DNA from: Diploscapter coronatus | Lineage: Eukaryota; Nematoda; Chromadorea; Rhabditida; Rhabditidae | Direction of reading: 5' to 3' | Assembly: GCA_964036155.1 (NCBI GenBank) | Contig: OZ038422.1 | Coordinates: 30,279,201 to 30,343,200 of the forward strand | Length of the DNA stretch: 64,000 nucleotides | In this document: positions 12,025 through 23,256 of the stretch, piece after piece | Layout of the letters: each line of letters begins with the position of its first letter | Position numbering within the stretch: position 1 is the first letter of the stretch | The notes under the pieces: generated by a model | The model's database searches: none | What the model was told of the DNA's origin: nothing | Seen by the model: only the letters and a program-made list of their open reading frames with translations | Translations under genes and position numbers: made by a program

Positions 12025-14615
12025 TCAATGATAGAAATGACATGCAATAATCAGCAGAACGGTTTTGAATGAGATAATATGAGCCGTAGATTGTGATTCG
12101 TTATCGACATTTTCCGTTGGAGTTTCGTAATCGCCGCTCGAAGAGGCGGTTTTACTCGGTACGGGCAATTCTTCATATGCAGCATCTCCACTGCCTTCTA
12201 AACTTCAAAAAATTACCTGAAAAAAATTTACTCAACCGCAGTTAGCCGCATTATCATTGATTATCAGGCTGAACCCCAATTGGGTCCATCGATCACAGGC
12301 CGTTTGACTCACAGACAGAGCAGGGTTGGACACGATCATCACCGATATGTTCATGCTAGAATATGGGTCGATTATTAGCTAAAAATAATTTTAAAAATAC
12401 TAATCATAAAATTATGATTGCCTTTAGCTTTGGAATTTTGAATGATGCCAACTTTTCATTATCAGTAACTCCAATCCACGGGTCCATCCCTGAAATTCGC
12501 AAAAAATAAAGGATCATTGAACATGTAGGTGATGCGAAATTTTCATAACAACTAAAAATAACACTTCTAGAAATGTTTTTTCTCATGAGTAGAATGTCAT
12601 TCGCTAATTTATTCACTAAACATCCCATTGACTTACAGACTATTCCAATGAGATATTCCAGATTAGGCAGTTCGAAGGTTGTAAATGAGGAGTACTGAAC
12701 GAAACTGATAAAAAGTTTAACGAGTCCGAAGCCCATAAATTACCTGAATATATAACGATCCAACGATAATTCGTATGCTTGACAATTTCTGCTTCAGATC
12801 CTCGCTTTCGCTGTCATCTTCATTAAACGTCATGTAGCCATTGATCACCTAGTGATAGATAGATAAATGAATAGATACATTATCGAATATAATAACATCG
12901 GTTTTTTTTAATAAAGTTGGGAAAAATCGAATTGGTGGATAATATAGAAAAATGAAAGAAAATCTTACTTCGCAATTCGAAGGTAAAGACTGACTATTGA
13001 ATTCGTAACCGTAATTGCTCAAATCTTCTGTGTCGTCCGTATATGATAATTCAGGAATGCATGCCTGGCCTAAAATTGGATCATAATGAATCATTTTATT
13101 TTTACCTAGATGAACCCAATTCTTTTCTAGAAAAAGTTGAGACTCACAGGAAGAGCTTACATGAATCTCGAATTTTTGAAGGAAGATATTCTACTCTGCA
13201 CTCTAACTTATTCTCAGGCTTTAGTTCACACGCGCAATTTGTGCATTGAGAAAAGTAGTAACTTGAGCTGATTTGACTAGCTATTTGGCTAAAAAAGTAG
13301 TAAAAATAGATAGGAAAAATTGTACCTGTCATGCTGCACAATCTATTGTCGAAACTGTAGATGTTGTTGCTCGACATGAGTCGATAATATTCCTCATCGC
13401 TATAGCACAATTTCGTATTGGAGCCTTCGTAAACCATTCCCCTTCCGTAGAATTCACTTTGGAATACATCAAGCTATAATTTGTTTATTATCAATTATAA
13501 GGAAATGAAGACAATATCCTAGATAATATTTTTAGACTTGAAATTGAGTTCAAGTAAAAAATCGAGTTAGCTTCAATAAAAACAAATCTGATAGATGTTA
13601 TCATAAATCTTGCGTAGTTTTGCGTTAGGAGCATGAAGAATTGAATACAGGCACCAAGGCAAGAAAAGCGAAATGTACTTTTACGGTAATCTACTGCCTA
13701 TCTCTATAATATTTTGGATCGGAATATTAAAATTCTTCGTGTCCTAAACGCGAAAGTATGCTTGCGCGAATTATCCTATATTTAACATAAAAGTAATTCC
13801 GTAACCTTTGTGAGCTTGTCGAGTCCCAGTTTTGTCATTTCCTGGTTGTCCGCAATGTAGCCAGCAATTCCAATATGGATTATATCATTCGGGCAGGAGA
13901 GCGTGTGGACGTTCGAGAAGAATTTCAGATCAGGATACGTCGTATTTATGACAAAGAGGCAGGGAATAATTTCCACGTTTTTGAATTTTTCCACAAGACC
14001 CTAAAATAAGTTTATCGAACCCTAAATTTAGAAGAAAGATAACCTACATCGTAATTCGGAGGCTAAATGAAGATGATACATGAATGAAAAAAATCAGTGA
14101 ATTTTTTCAACCATATTTTCAGAAGAAAAAAAAATAAAATAAAGCACTTCTACTGGTCAAATGGCTGAAAAATGATAAAATTCATTCATATATGCACCGT
14201 TTTAATGTTGCCATCGATGTAAATAATCCCGGAGATTTTCGTGCAATCATTAGGCAAGTCATCGGTCACAAAATTCGCTACACAGTCTAAATCGCGTTTT
14301 AAAAATATTTAAATCGAATAATTAGAGATAAAGTATCACTTGACAAAACAAATCAATATAATCTGATAAAAATATTATGATTTATGAGCATTTTCGAATA
14401 TTTTTGACGAACTGTAATTAGCATGAAATTGTGAAGCGATACTCGGTGAAATCGTGCGGGGGAAATGTAGTATACGATAACTTTTCTAGTACTATTCCTG
14501 CATATTTTGTATTATGACGTCTTACGGTTTACAAAGTGCTAATTGTTTAATGTCTCTAACCTGTAGCATCCAAGTAGACAAAAACGGATCCCAATAGCAC
14601 AGCATATAGGATCAT
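12025..14615 (-). CDS. IRLD family protein: secreted receptor L-domain protein (copy B)
   Basis: Eleven exons from the right: 14615-14561, 14286-14198, 14062-14048, 14000-13806, 13473-13326, 13069-12969, 12848-12744, 12694-12637, 12489-12422, 12378-12237, 12197-12025; 382 residues. It has a signal peptide (MILYAVLLGSVFVYLDAT), a first L domain beginning DCVANFVTDDLPNDCTKI, a second L domain, the motif CDRWTQLGFSL, and a tail opening EGSGDAAYEELP that ends in a hydrophobic stretch (TVLLIIACHFYH). Same family and same exon plan as copy A: the microexon, the 195-base fourth exon, the 105-base seventh and the 68-base ninth have identical lengths. The ninth intron starts with GC (AAG|GCAATC) where copy A has GTATGC. 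The role is unknown; the family is thought to be extracellular or surface bound. The two copies differ widely in sequence, so the duplication is not recent. Confidence 0.88.
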
Positions 14616-14845
14616 CTTCGCTAAATATTAAACAAAATTTTGAAACTTTACTTACGCTCGAAATAAAACATCAATTCTCATAAACTTTATTCATTTGGAA
14701 GCATAAGAGACAATTATTATTTCTATTCTTGGTATAATCGAAAATTCATTACTTTAAGAACTGCTAGTGAAACATCTGCGCGATATTCTAAAGAAAGGTA
14801 CGAGTTTCATCAGCTCTAATCTCAAAATTAGATTTTCAGGTGATT

Positions 14846-15030
14846 TTAAAGGAGATTTATTGCGGCAATCAATATAGCAAATATTTTCAAGCAAATTATA
14901 AGTGTCAGATTTTCTGTGGAAGATTCAGTTTCATCAACACTTTCAGATGGCTGCCCGTGATAGTGCTGCGGTAATGCATCGGGAGATCGTCTGTCGCGTC
15001 GCCGCGGCATTACAGTGGTAACCTTTCTCC
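14846..15030 (-). pseudogene. possible third IRLD tail relic
   Basis: A short open stretch ends in an acidic and Ser/Thr-rich segment followed by a hydrophobic C-terminus (NLTLIICLKIFAILIAAINLL) and TAA. This resembles the tails of the neighbouring IRLD genes in composition and layout. The usual EGxGD opening is not in frame and no CDRW exon is found to its right, so if it is IRLD it is badly decayed. It could instead be chance sequence in the 3' flank of dcap-2. Confidence 0.35.
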
Positions 15031-15348
15031 TAGTAGCAGAAACTGGATGTGATAAAATTCAAATGAATTATTCGGTGCAGAACTAGTGGCATGCTAGAAA
15101 AATAGTGCTTGATGTATTTTACTGAAATTGTATTTCAGTTCGTCGTTTTTATTCGCCCAACTCTAAAAACTACAACTACTTTGATCCTCAAGAAAAATTA
15201 TGTCTAAAGATTGTCATCGTATGTTCTTCCTTGTTGAAAATTAGGCCACACTTTAGCTTGAATAAGATAGTACATTTAGGAAAAATAGGCTTGAATATTC
15301 CAGGTAGCAGAATATTTCTTCGAATTTCGGTCGAATTCTAGGCAACTA
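15031..15348. other. 3' flank of dcap-2
   Basis: Non-coding, AT-rich sequence after the dcap-2 stop codon in transcription order. It should hold the dcap-2 3' untranslated region. No other feature is seen. Confidence 0.5.
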
Positions 15349-18300
15349 CTATTTAGTATGCAGCTGAATACGCAACTGCCCGAATAGGCTCTGTAGGAAA
15401 GTTTCGTCGAACTAAAAATAAACGAATCAATTTCATCAATTCAATTAAATGCTATGAAATATTCAAAAAGTCGCATGATAAATTTAAGGAATCTTGGAAG
15501 ACTGTTTGACAGAACGTGACGGAAGGACATGATTCTATAGATGGAGGCAAGGAAAAGAGGAAAAAGCGGGAAGGAGTAGTGTAAGATAAGAAAGATTAGA
15601 CTATTCTGTCATTTCGTCAAGTTCTGTCAGAAAACAGTTGCCAGGGATCATCGAAATAATGAAAATTTGTAGAAATTAAGAAACTATAAACAAAATGAAG
15701 ATTTTATGCTTAAACTAAATTGAACTTTAAAAATTAATTAAAAAGTCAACCTTGAAAGTTTTCCAAGCCTCGCAGGGCTGAATCGTGTACTGCGGCAGTC
15801 TTTCCGTGTGCAGCGCCATCAATTCGCCGGTTATGTCCGTCGAGTTGCTGAATTTTTGCCGTAAAGAAATATTGGCTTTAGTAAATTGTGATATAAAACC
15901 TTCAAAAAGACAACGAGACTTTAAAAACGCAAGTTATTATGATTATTTTTTTAAAACTAACATGGAGAATTTATTATTTTATAGTATAATTTAAACGAAA
16001 TATCAATCTTTGCTAGGAAAAAATCAAGATGCTTGTTAATGAAACATTGAGTATTTTTTTTTCATATTCTTCCTACTTTCGGTAAGTGAACACTTTTAAC
16101 AACTTTGTCATTTATTATTTTCATAATTTGAAACTTACTAGAAATATTTTCAATTTTAGGAAAGTAAATAATGCTTTTCTATTTCCAAAAATAACAAACT
16201 TGATCATCAGAACATAAAATATAATCATTCGTTGAATCAATTTTTAGCAACTAATCAAATTTCTATTCGTACCTTCTAACAGAAATGGGCGTTCTGTGGG
16301 AGTCGTGCTCTGCCTCATCGGGACTCTTCAGATGACCCGCTCCTCCGCCAGTCGACGACGTCGAGCCAAACTTGTTGTCATCCGATCTGTAATCATATTC
16401 ATCGTTGATTGAGCTCTACTAATCTTGACTCTGGGTATTAAATGTCAAATGATTTTTTTTTTTTTTTTTTTTTATATTTTAGGCCGCATAAATATTCTCC
16501 CCAAAAACGTCATTTTTTCTAAAGCGTGGAAAAGAAAAGGTGTAAGAGATAGTGCATGATAGGAAATATTGCACCTCCAATATTTTAGGAGAAATATTAC
16601 GCAGACATTATCTTAACCTAGGAGAATGAATCGCTAAATGAATCTAGTACCTTCGAGGCGATGTCAGATGGCCTGCAGTATGCAGCTGCTGAGCCGAGCC
16701 GTGGTGCGACTGTTTCGGGATTACTTCGAATGCCTGAAAATAAACAATTTTCATGGAAATTTTTTAAAAGTGAAACTCATGAAAATTCTCTTTAGCAAAT
16801 GATATTGCGAGATTGGAAAGAAAAATCTATGGAAAATGAAATAGCCAAAGTTCCCAATGTTTTCAATGAAGTTTCTTCTAGCAGTTTTGGATATAAAATG
16901 GAAAGAGCTATAAAAGTACAGAAATAAAATAAGACGAGAAGAAGTAGAAATTAAACAAAAACCGACCGAAGTATGACTGGGATTGAGTTTGGCGGAGCGC
17001 CTCGGTTGCTGGGAGGATCGAGGAGAGGTCAGTGCAGCTGGAGGCAGATGATGAGAATGAACGGGGATCGGATGAACTATTGGAGGAGTTACGTGCGTTG
17101 CCACCTGCAAGAACCAAGTAAAAACTCAACACCACCATTATATTTGAGGGTAAAATTTCTCGGATCAATTTTTATTGAAAATTATAAGCAAAAAAATCTG
17201 AAAAATTTTCATTAGAATTTTTTATCGAGACATAACTTTGAACAACATTTAAAAAAAAAATACCGATTTGTTTGATACCTGAGGTTTCTGAGCTGCAACG
17301 TAACGAGGTTGTACTGCCTGCGGTGCAGTTGGTTGAGTGACATTCGCAGTCGTTGGCAGAGAATTCCACAACATCGAAAGAGCGGCTTGGGGGCCTGAAG
17401 TTAAAAATGCGATATTTTCAAACTGTGTTTCAGGACTTAATAATAATAATATTAGCCAAATAGAAAAAGTGAAATGTTCAGAGTACACAACATTCGATAC
17501 AAATTTTCATAAAACGAGTTTTTTTTTTCTTGAAACTGCCCAATTATTTTATTATTATTATAAAATTTTAATATTTATGTTTTCCTCACTCTGCTGCTGC
17601 TGAACATTCGAACTTCCGGGTGGAGGAATTTGAGCGTTGAGCGGTCGGAAATGCGTCGTGGATGGAGACGCGGTCGAGGCAGAGCCACTAAATCCCGATG
17701 AAATTGGCTGTTGGCCCATCTAAAAACGCTATTTTCACTTGTTTATTGGTATTTAGAATATCTAGTTAAATAGTGACGTACATTTTTCGCGCGTATCGGA
17801 ACAATTAAAGCTTGTAATTGAGAATTTATAGAATAGTGAAACATAATCAAAGTATTTTGCAATTTTGAAGGTAACTTTAGAAAAAATGTTCATTTAGAGT
17901 AAAGCAAACAGTGTCATGATGGAATCCGATTTTCAACGATTTTATTCCAAATAGATTCAATTTCAGACCTATTCCACCAATTTATCAAAATTTGAAAAAT
18001 TCTACCTGTTGTTGATTGGTGAACAATTTCTGCTGTTGTTTCTGTTGAGGCATGGTTGCAGAGGAGTAGAGTGAAGACGTGCCTGATGATGATGGCTGTT
18101 GACGTGCGGCGGATTCTGAAGCCTGGGTGATGGCAGCTGCGAGAGACGAGGAGGATATCCCGAATAAAGAATGGAGAAGGTCGTCTGCCATTGCGTTCGC
18201 TGGAAATGATAAATTTTTGAAAGAAGGACTTTGAGATCTAATAAAATTTTGAAGATAAATATCGGCAACTGTCAATAAAAAATGATATTTTAGATAGAAA

Positions 18301-21300
18301 TAGCTGATGAAGGATTCTCTTTAGAGAATTATACAAATTTTAATTCAAGTTAATTTTTACCTGGAGCGGTAAAAGATGGCAAATTAGGATTTGCCGACGA
18401 TCCTGCTTGATTCGACCCGAGCAGATTCGCAAGTGGCACATTCTGCGATTGCTGTTGTTGACTCGAAGAAAACGAGTAGGAAGGAAGATTTTGCTGGTTC
18501 GTAGAGTATTGAGGGCGCTGAAAACTAATGAAATTAGAATTTTGTATGTTTCACAGAATCCATTAATTTCAAGGAAAACTTCGCAGGCATTGAGACTGCA
18601 GATGTCATATCATTGATGAAAATTGCTTTTTCAAAGCTTGTATTTTTTTTTAAATCAAAGACTTGCCAATTTCCTCTTGGTTTGCTCCCTGCGAATGTAG
18701 GTGTGCAAGTCCTGGACGAACGGGAGAATCGTGTAGAATTTGTTCTTCGTGAATTTGCCCGTCGACTCGTTCTTGTCTTCAGGCAGATCCCACACGTTGA
18801 ACCATTGAATTTGTCTGGAAAATTATCATTTTAAAATTTAGTATTTATCGTAGAAATATTCAAACTGATTATACAGGGTGCGGACAAATTATGGAGGCAC
18901 TTGCTAAAGCGTCGATTTTTCACGAAGTGCGCAGAGTTTACATGCTATTTTTATTTTTTCGTCATTACCATGCATTTCGTGATCATTTCCATATATTATT
19001 TACCATTGGTAGGTTTTCTATTCAGAATGGTAGCGCCGAGTTCAAAGCGATCTATTATCATCATATTGTATCAGGCTGGGAATCAAACGAAAGACATCGT
19101 CAAACTGATGAAAATCAGTCGAACGATGGTCCAGAAGACTGTAAAACGGTTCAAAGAGATTGGATCTGCTGCTGACCGTCCGGGAAGAGGCAGAAAACGG
19201 AGTGCAAGGACGGAACAGAACAAGACAAGCTTCGTGAGATGATTCGACGAAATTCCCGAAGATCCATACGAAAAATGAGCAAAAAATTGAAAATCAACGA
19301 AAAATCGGTCAGAACCATCATCAGGAAGGACTTGAGACTCAACTCCTACAGAATCCAAAAAAGTCCACGAACTCACGGACAAAATGATGTCAAACAGACT
19401 TGAAAGATACCAACAGTTTCCCAAGAGGCTTTCTTCGGCACGCTACAAAACGATTATTTTTTCGGATGAGGAAATATTCACAATGGAACTTTTCATGAAT
19501 CGTCAAAATGATCACATCCTGTCCCCAAACGTCTCCTCTGCTAATTCCAATGGCAAACTGATCGGAAGACGTGCTCATCCTCAGTCAATCCCGGTTTGGG
19601 CGGCTACCGCCTATCATGGAAAGTCCTCCCTCGTGTTCGTCCCCCAGAACGCCAAGATCAACACCGAAACCTATCAAATCTTATTTAAAATAAAGCTCTT
19701 ATTCCCTGGACCAAAATCCATTTTAAATCCTGTCCCTCCTGCTTTCAGCAGGATTCGGCTCCTTCCCACAAGTCAAAATCTACTCAATCCTTCTGCAAAA
19801 TTCACTTCGCAGATTTCATCTCCTCTTCCGAATGACCCTCCAACAGCCCTGATTTGAACCCATTGGATTATTCCATTTGGTAATACTTTGAGACCAAGGC
19901 CTGCTCTACTCCCCACAAAAGTTTCGGCTTCTTGAAGTCTTTCCTTGTCGAAGCATGAGACAAAATGTCCAATGACTAGTTGCGTGCCGTCATCGATGCC
20001 TTCCTCGAGCGACTCAAGGCCTGTATCAACGCTAAAGGCGGCCATTTCGAAAACTCTTAGTTGATTTTTTATCGTTATGTTATCAATAAATTATTTTTAA
20101 AATTTGAACTCGATTACTTCAATATTTCGGGTTAAATCTCAATTTATCGGTGCCTCCATAATTTGTCCGCACCCTGTATTTATCGACAATTTGATAAACA
20201 ATAGCATTTAAGTGATATGGAACATCCTCAAAAGGGACACTCAGATATGTTTCACCAAATTTGCAAAGTTTATAATGCGTAATATTAGCTTCGCCTTTAG
20301 CTTCTGATCTTATCACAAGTGCATTATTTCTAGTCATGTTTCATGAAACTTATAATATTTCTTTCAACGTGGTTCATCTTATTAAGATATATTTTTCCAA
20401 AGTCAACAAATCAGCATAAATTATCACCTAATCTCCTTCCTGGTTTGTGGCGCGAATTTGTAGTCCATAGGCACATCGGGAATGACGTACAATCTGACCA
20501 TGGTGTCGTTGATGAACTTTTGGATTTTGAACTCCTTCTTTCTGTTTCTCGAAACATCGTCAAAATCGAATCCAGTCTCTTCTCGCACTTCTCGGACAGC
20601 ACAATCTCGGGGCGCCTCGTTTTCGTTTACCTGGAATTCCCGAATCATGTTCTAAATTAAAAAAAATATATTTCAAAACTCTTATGAAAGTGAAAAGACA
20701 GTCCGTACTTCAGTTGTCAAAGAGTTTTATTTGAAATTAGTAAAATTTAATAGATCAAATCGGCTAGGCACAGATGGTGGGAAAAATAAACTTCGGCTAT
20801 AAATAATATTTGAAGCAGAATATTGGTTAAATTCTTGACTGTATAAAAATAATTGTTCGGAAAAATGAAAAAAAAAACTCAATTCTTACCTTTCCCTTGG
20901 GGAATCCCCAGCTGTTCTTGCTGGCGAAATATCCCTGTACGAGGAGGACGTGATTGAGTGAATTGTCGAGCAGAATAGCTCCGTACGTGGGCACGTTCGA
21001 CTTGTACTTCCTCCACTCGTCGATGACTTCTTCGACACGTGACTTGTATCGAGACAGCTCCCGACAGTGCCAGAACATTTGGCTGAAAGGTAAGTTTGGT
21101 TAAAAATGGTCGTTTGAAAAAATAATCGATTCACTAAAATACCAAGTTGTGGGAATGAACAATATTTGCAAGCCAACTTTCTTTTTTTTTAAATGAAACT
21201 TGGCCTTCTTCACTACTAGGTTTTGGTGAGTTTGCGGTCTTTACAAAGCCATGATAATTAGGTTTCTGGTAGGGAAACAAACCAATTCTTTTCAAAATCA

Positions 21301-22795
21301 ATTCCACGAAAATCATAATTGAAGAATAGCAAAGGTTTTTGGCTTTTCCTATTGAATATGCTATTTTCGATGTAAAAATTAAGTAGAGAATTTGAAATTG
21401 TGAAAAAACCCACGTAGTGAATTCCCTGATACCCAAATTGGGGCAGTCCTTTCTGCCGCCCTCCTCTGCAGAGTCGCAATAGAAATCGACGTAGAACCAG
21501 TGGGCCAGCTCTATTTGGAACATCACTCGGACAGTGCTTTCTTTCTGAAAATGGGGTTTTTTAAAAATTTACTGAATAGATGCTGTCGGAGGAATAAAAT
21601 AATCATTATGCACAGTCCTTGAAACTTAGTCAAATGAAGAAGAAAATTTCTGACCTCGTTTTTGGGTAGATTGGAGATGAATCTGAAGCAGATGTCGTCG
21701 AGCACCTCTGAGGGGATTTTCGGACCCATGTTTGGAGGCCTGACTGAGGAACGGGGAGAATTCGTCTTGTTTACGGAGCGGGAAATCTGAAAGTTAGAAA
21801 ATACTGAAAAATCAAAATTTCTTGATTATATCTCAAGAACTAGATATAAGAGTGGGCAATCTCTCAATTTGTTTCTGTCACTTTGAATCGAAAATCCAAC
21901 CGAGTTCTGTTTGGTCCTTCTGGTTGCCGATTCACTTGTCACGGTCTCCGAAGGCATCACATTTTGTTGCTGGTTGATTCGCGCCGCGACGCTGCTGCCC
22001 TGTGAGCGACGCGATGTGGGGGTCTGAAAATAAAGTTGTTTTTGAAGCACACGACTTTTGACGTGAAACACACTTCCTATTTTGATCACTTGTATCAATC
22101 CTTTGAAACTTCTAGAAATCAAAGATAATTTTCACAAAAACTTAAAATTTAGAAAAAAAGGATTCTATGAATTTCTAGAAATGTTAGAAAACTCATGAAG
22201 GTGGCTTCAAATTCTTCTTCAAAGGGAAACCAGGTTTATACAAATATATCAATACACCAAATCAGGATGCAGAATTAAGACTCACAGTAATAATCGGTAT
22301 TTCATGATTCTGTGAAAGCTATTTAAGAAAACAAATTTGTCAAAAATATCACCTTATTCGGAGTGAGTGAATGTTCCTTCTGCCTTGGTGCACTTTTAGT
22401 GGTTTGTGAAGAAGAAGAAGGCGTTGTTGGTTGGGTTGTGCCTGACGGAGTCTTCTTCTGGGTTATTTTCTTAATTTTGTGAAATTATTAAAATACGTTT
22501 CAAAAATATTTCAAACCAAGAAAAATACGATTTGTTAGTGTGTCATACGATGTACACAAAATTCAATAAAATGTCGTTTAGACTGGAATATATAGAGGTG
22601 AAACGGATTTATAACACTGATATGGAAGGTCCTTGCATTATTCATTACAAATCACCGCTTATAAGAAATTTTGAACCTTTTCTTCAGGCTCAAAACTCGT
22701 CGTTAAATTTTTCCATTTTCTACCTGCGCACTGGAAAGCGATTCGAGAAGTTTCCGGATTCGTTCCGGCTGCTGTTCCGATGGGTCGTCGCTCAT
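15349..22795 (-). CDS. dcap-2: mRNA-decapping enzyme DCAP-2 (Dcp2, Nudix hydrolase)
   Basis: Seventeen exons from the right: 22795-22724, 22457-22353, 22023-21901, 21786-21655, 21544-21414, 21082-20890, 20630-20428, 18814-18667, 18517-18361, 18199-18006, 17719-17590, 17394-17279, 17104-16967, 16733-16651, 16386-16273, 15847-15751, 15411-15349; 732 residues (C. elegans form near 786, from memory). Dcp2 removes the m7GDP cap from mRNA in P-bodies. Residues 1-120 form a polar N-terminal extension typical of nematodes. The Dcp2 box A domain covers about 121-210 ([14 protein letters not shown]), and the Nudix fold follows, with the Nudix box near 251-273 ([19 protein letters not shown]) holding the catalytic glutamates. 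The box B segment is [13 protein letters not shown]. The rest is Q/S/P-rich with leucine motifs ([16 protein letters not shown]) of the kind that bind Edc3 or Dcp1 partners. The start follows a TTTTTAG acceptor. The third exon's end is a best guess. The intron after 18667 uses GC (TTG|GCAAGT). A transposon sits in the long intron. Confidence 0.95.
16453..16473. repeat. poly(T) tract
   Basis: A run of 21 T on the plus strand inside a dcap-2 intron. It is poly(A) in the transcript and a likely site of length variation. Confidence 0.8.
18874..20176 (+). mobile_element. Tc1/mariner-family DNA transposon, inactive copy
   Basis: A 1303-base element bounded by perfect 27-base terminal inverted repeats that begin CAGGGTGCGGACAAATTATG (18874-18900 and 20150-20176) and flanked by TA at 18872-18873 and 20177-20178, the classic Tc1 target duplication. 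It sits in the intron between the dcap-2 Nudix exon and the box B exon, antisense to dcap-2. The internal transposase gene on the plus strand is broken, so the copy can only move if an active relative supplies enzyme. The TIR sequence is not that of C. elegans Tc1. Confidence 0.93.
19027..20060 (+). pseudogene. Tc1-type transposase pseudogene
   Basis: Full-length remnant of a transposase of about 340 codons. A paired helix-turn-helix start is recognisable ([20 protein letters not shown]), then a basic linker with RPGRGRKRS. The DDE catalytic pieces follow as FSDEEIF, QDSAPSH and [12 protein letters not shown]. The reading frame shifts near 19230, near 19390 and near 19740, and in-frame stops follow the last shift, several at former tryptophan codons. 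It cannot make an intact enzyme. Confidence 0.88.
20188..20337 (-). other. unexplained open stretch beside the transposon in the dcap-2 intron
   Basis: An open stretch of about 50 codons on the dcap-2 strand begins with an ATG at 20337 and looks protein-like in composition (for example [20 protein letters not shown]). In the sequence as it stands the frame runs on into the transposon end. With the transposon removed, the rejoined intron gives a stop right after VYQIVDK. It is not part of the dcap-2 model, which joins KEI directly to RQIQWF across it. No family is recognised; it may be a fragment of another gene or repeat. Confidence 0.35.
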
Positions 22796-23256
22796 TTTTA
22801 GAGTTACTAAAAATATCGATTTTCCAGAGAGAAAGGAAAACAAATCAAAGATACTTTCTCTGGCTTCAAACCAAGAAGAAATTTCAAAATGTTCAAGATT
22901 TTTCACGAGAAAATTTATTGTTCCAAAAAACAATCACAGAAAACTATAAAATAATAACCGGTAAAAGTTTCGTGGAATCACAAAGATAAGTAGAAAATAC
23001 GAGAAATATTTATCAGTTGCCAAACACTTGATGAAAATAAGTGACTAGCAGAAACCTGCACTAAAATCAATAATTATTTCTAGAAAAATATCGACAAGTA
23101 GGATAAAACCCGATAAAATAAAAATATTTCTCTCTGAAAAGACTAAAAATCTACTACTTAGGAAAACATCGGAATAAAAAGGTTAGATAAATCTATTCAA
23201 TACAAAATTTACCCATAAAAAATGAAAATGTCGTATCCTTTCGAATTAGTATCCCA
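22796..23256. other. intercistronic spacer between the rsd-2-like gene and dcap-2
   Basis: 461 bases between two same-strand genes. A TTTTTAG acceptor lies ten bases before the dcap-2 ATG, fitting trans-splicing. No promoter-like element is recognised. The length is on the long side for an operon spacer but within the range known in nematodes. Confidence 0.5.

Noticed and set aside
18901..19242. Separate gene for the 113-codon frame in the dcap-2 intron
   Set aside because: It is the N-terminal part of the broken Tc1-like transposase.
21854..21901. Longer version of the third dcap-2 exon, ending at a GTTCTT donor near 21845
   Set aside because: Also in phase, but the added residues are AT-biased while the shorter end keeps the polar low-complexity character of the neighbouring exons. 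Not fully excluded.
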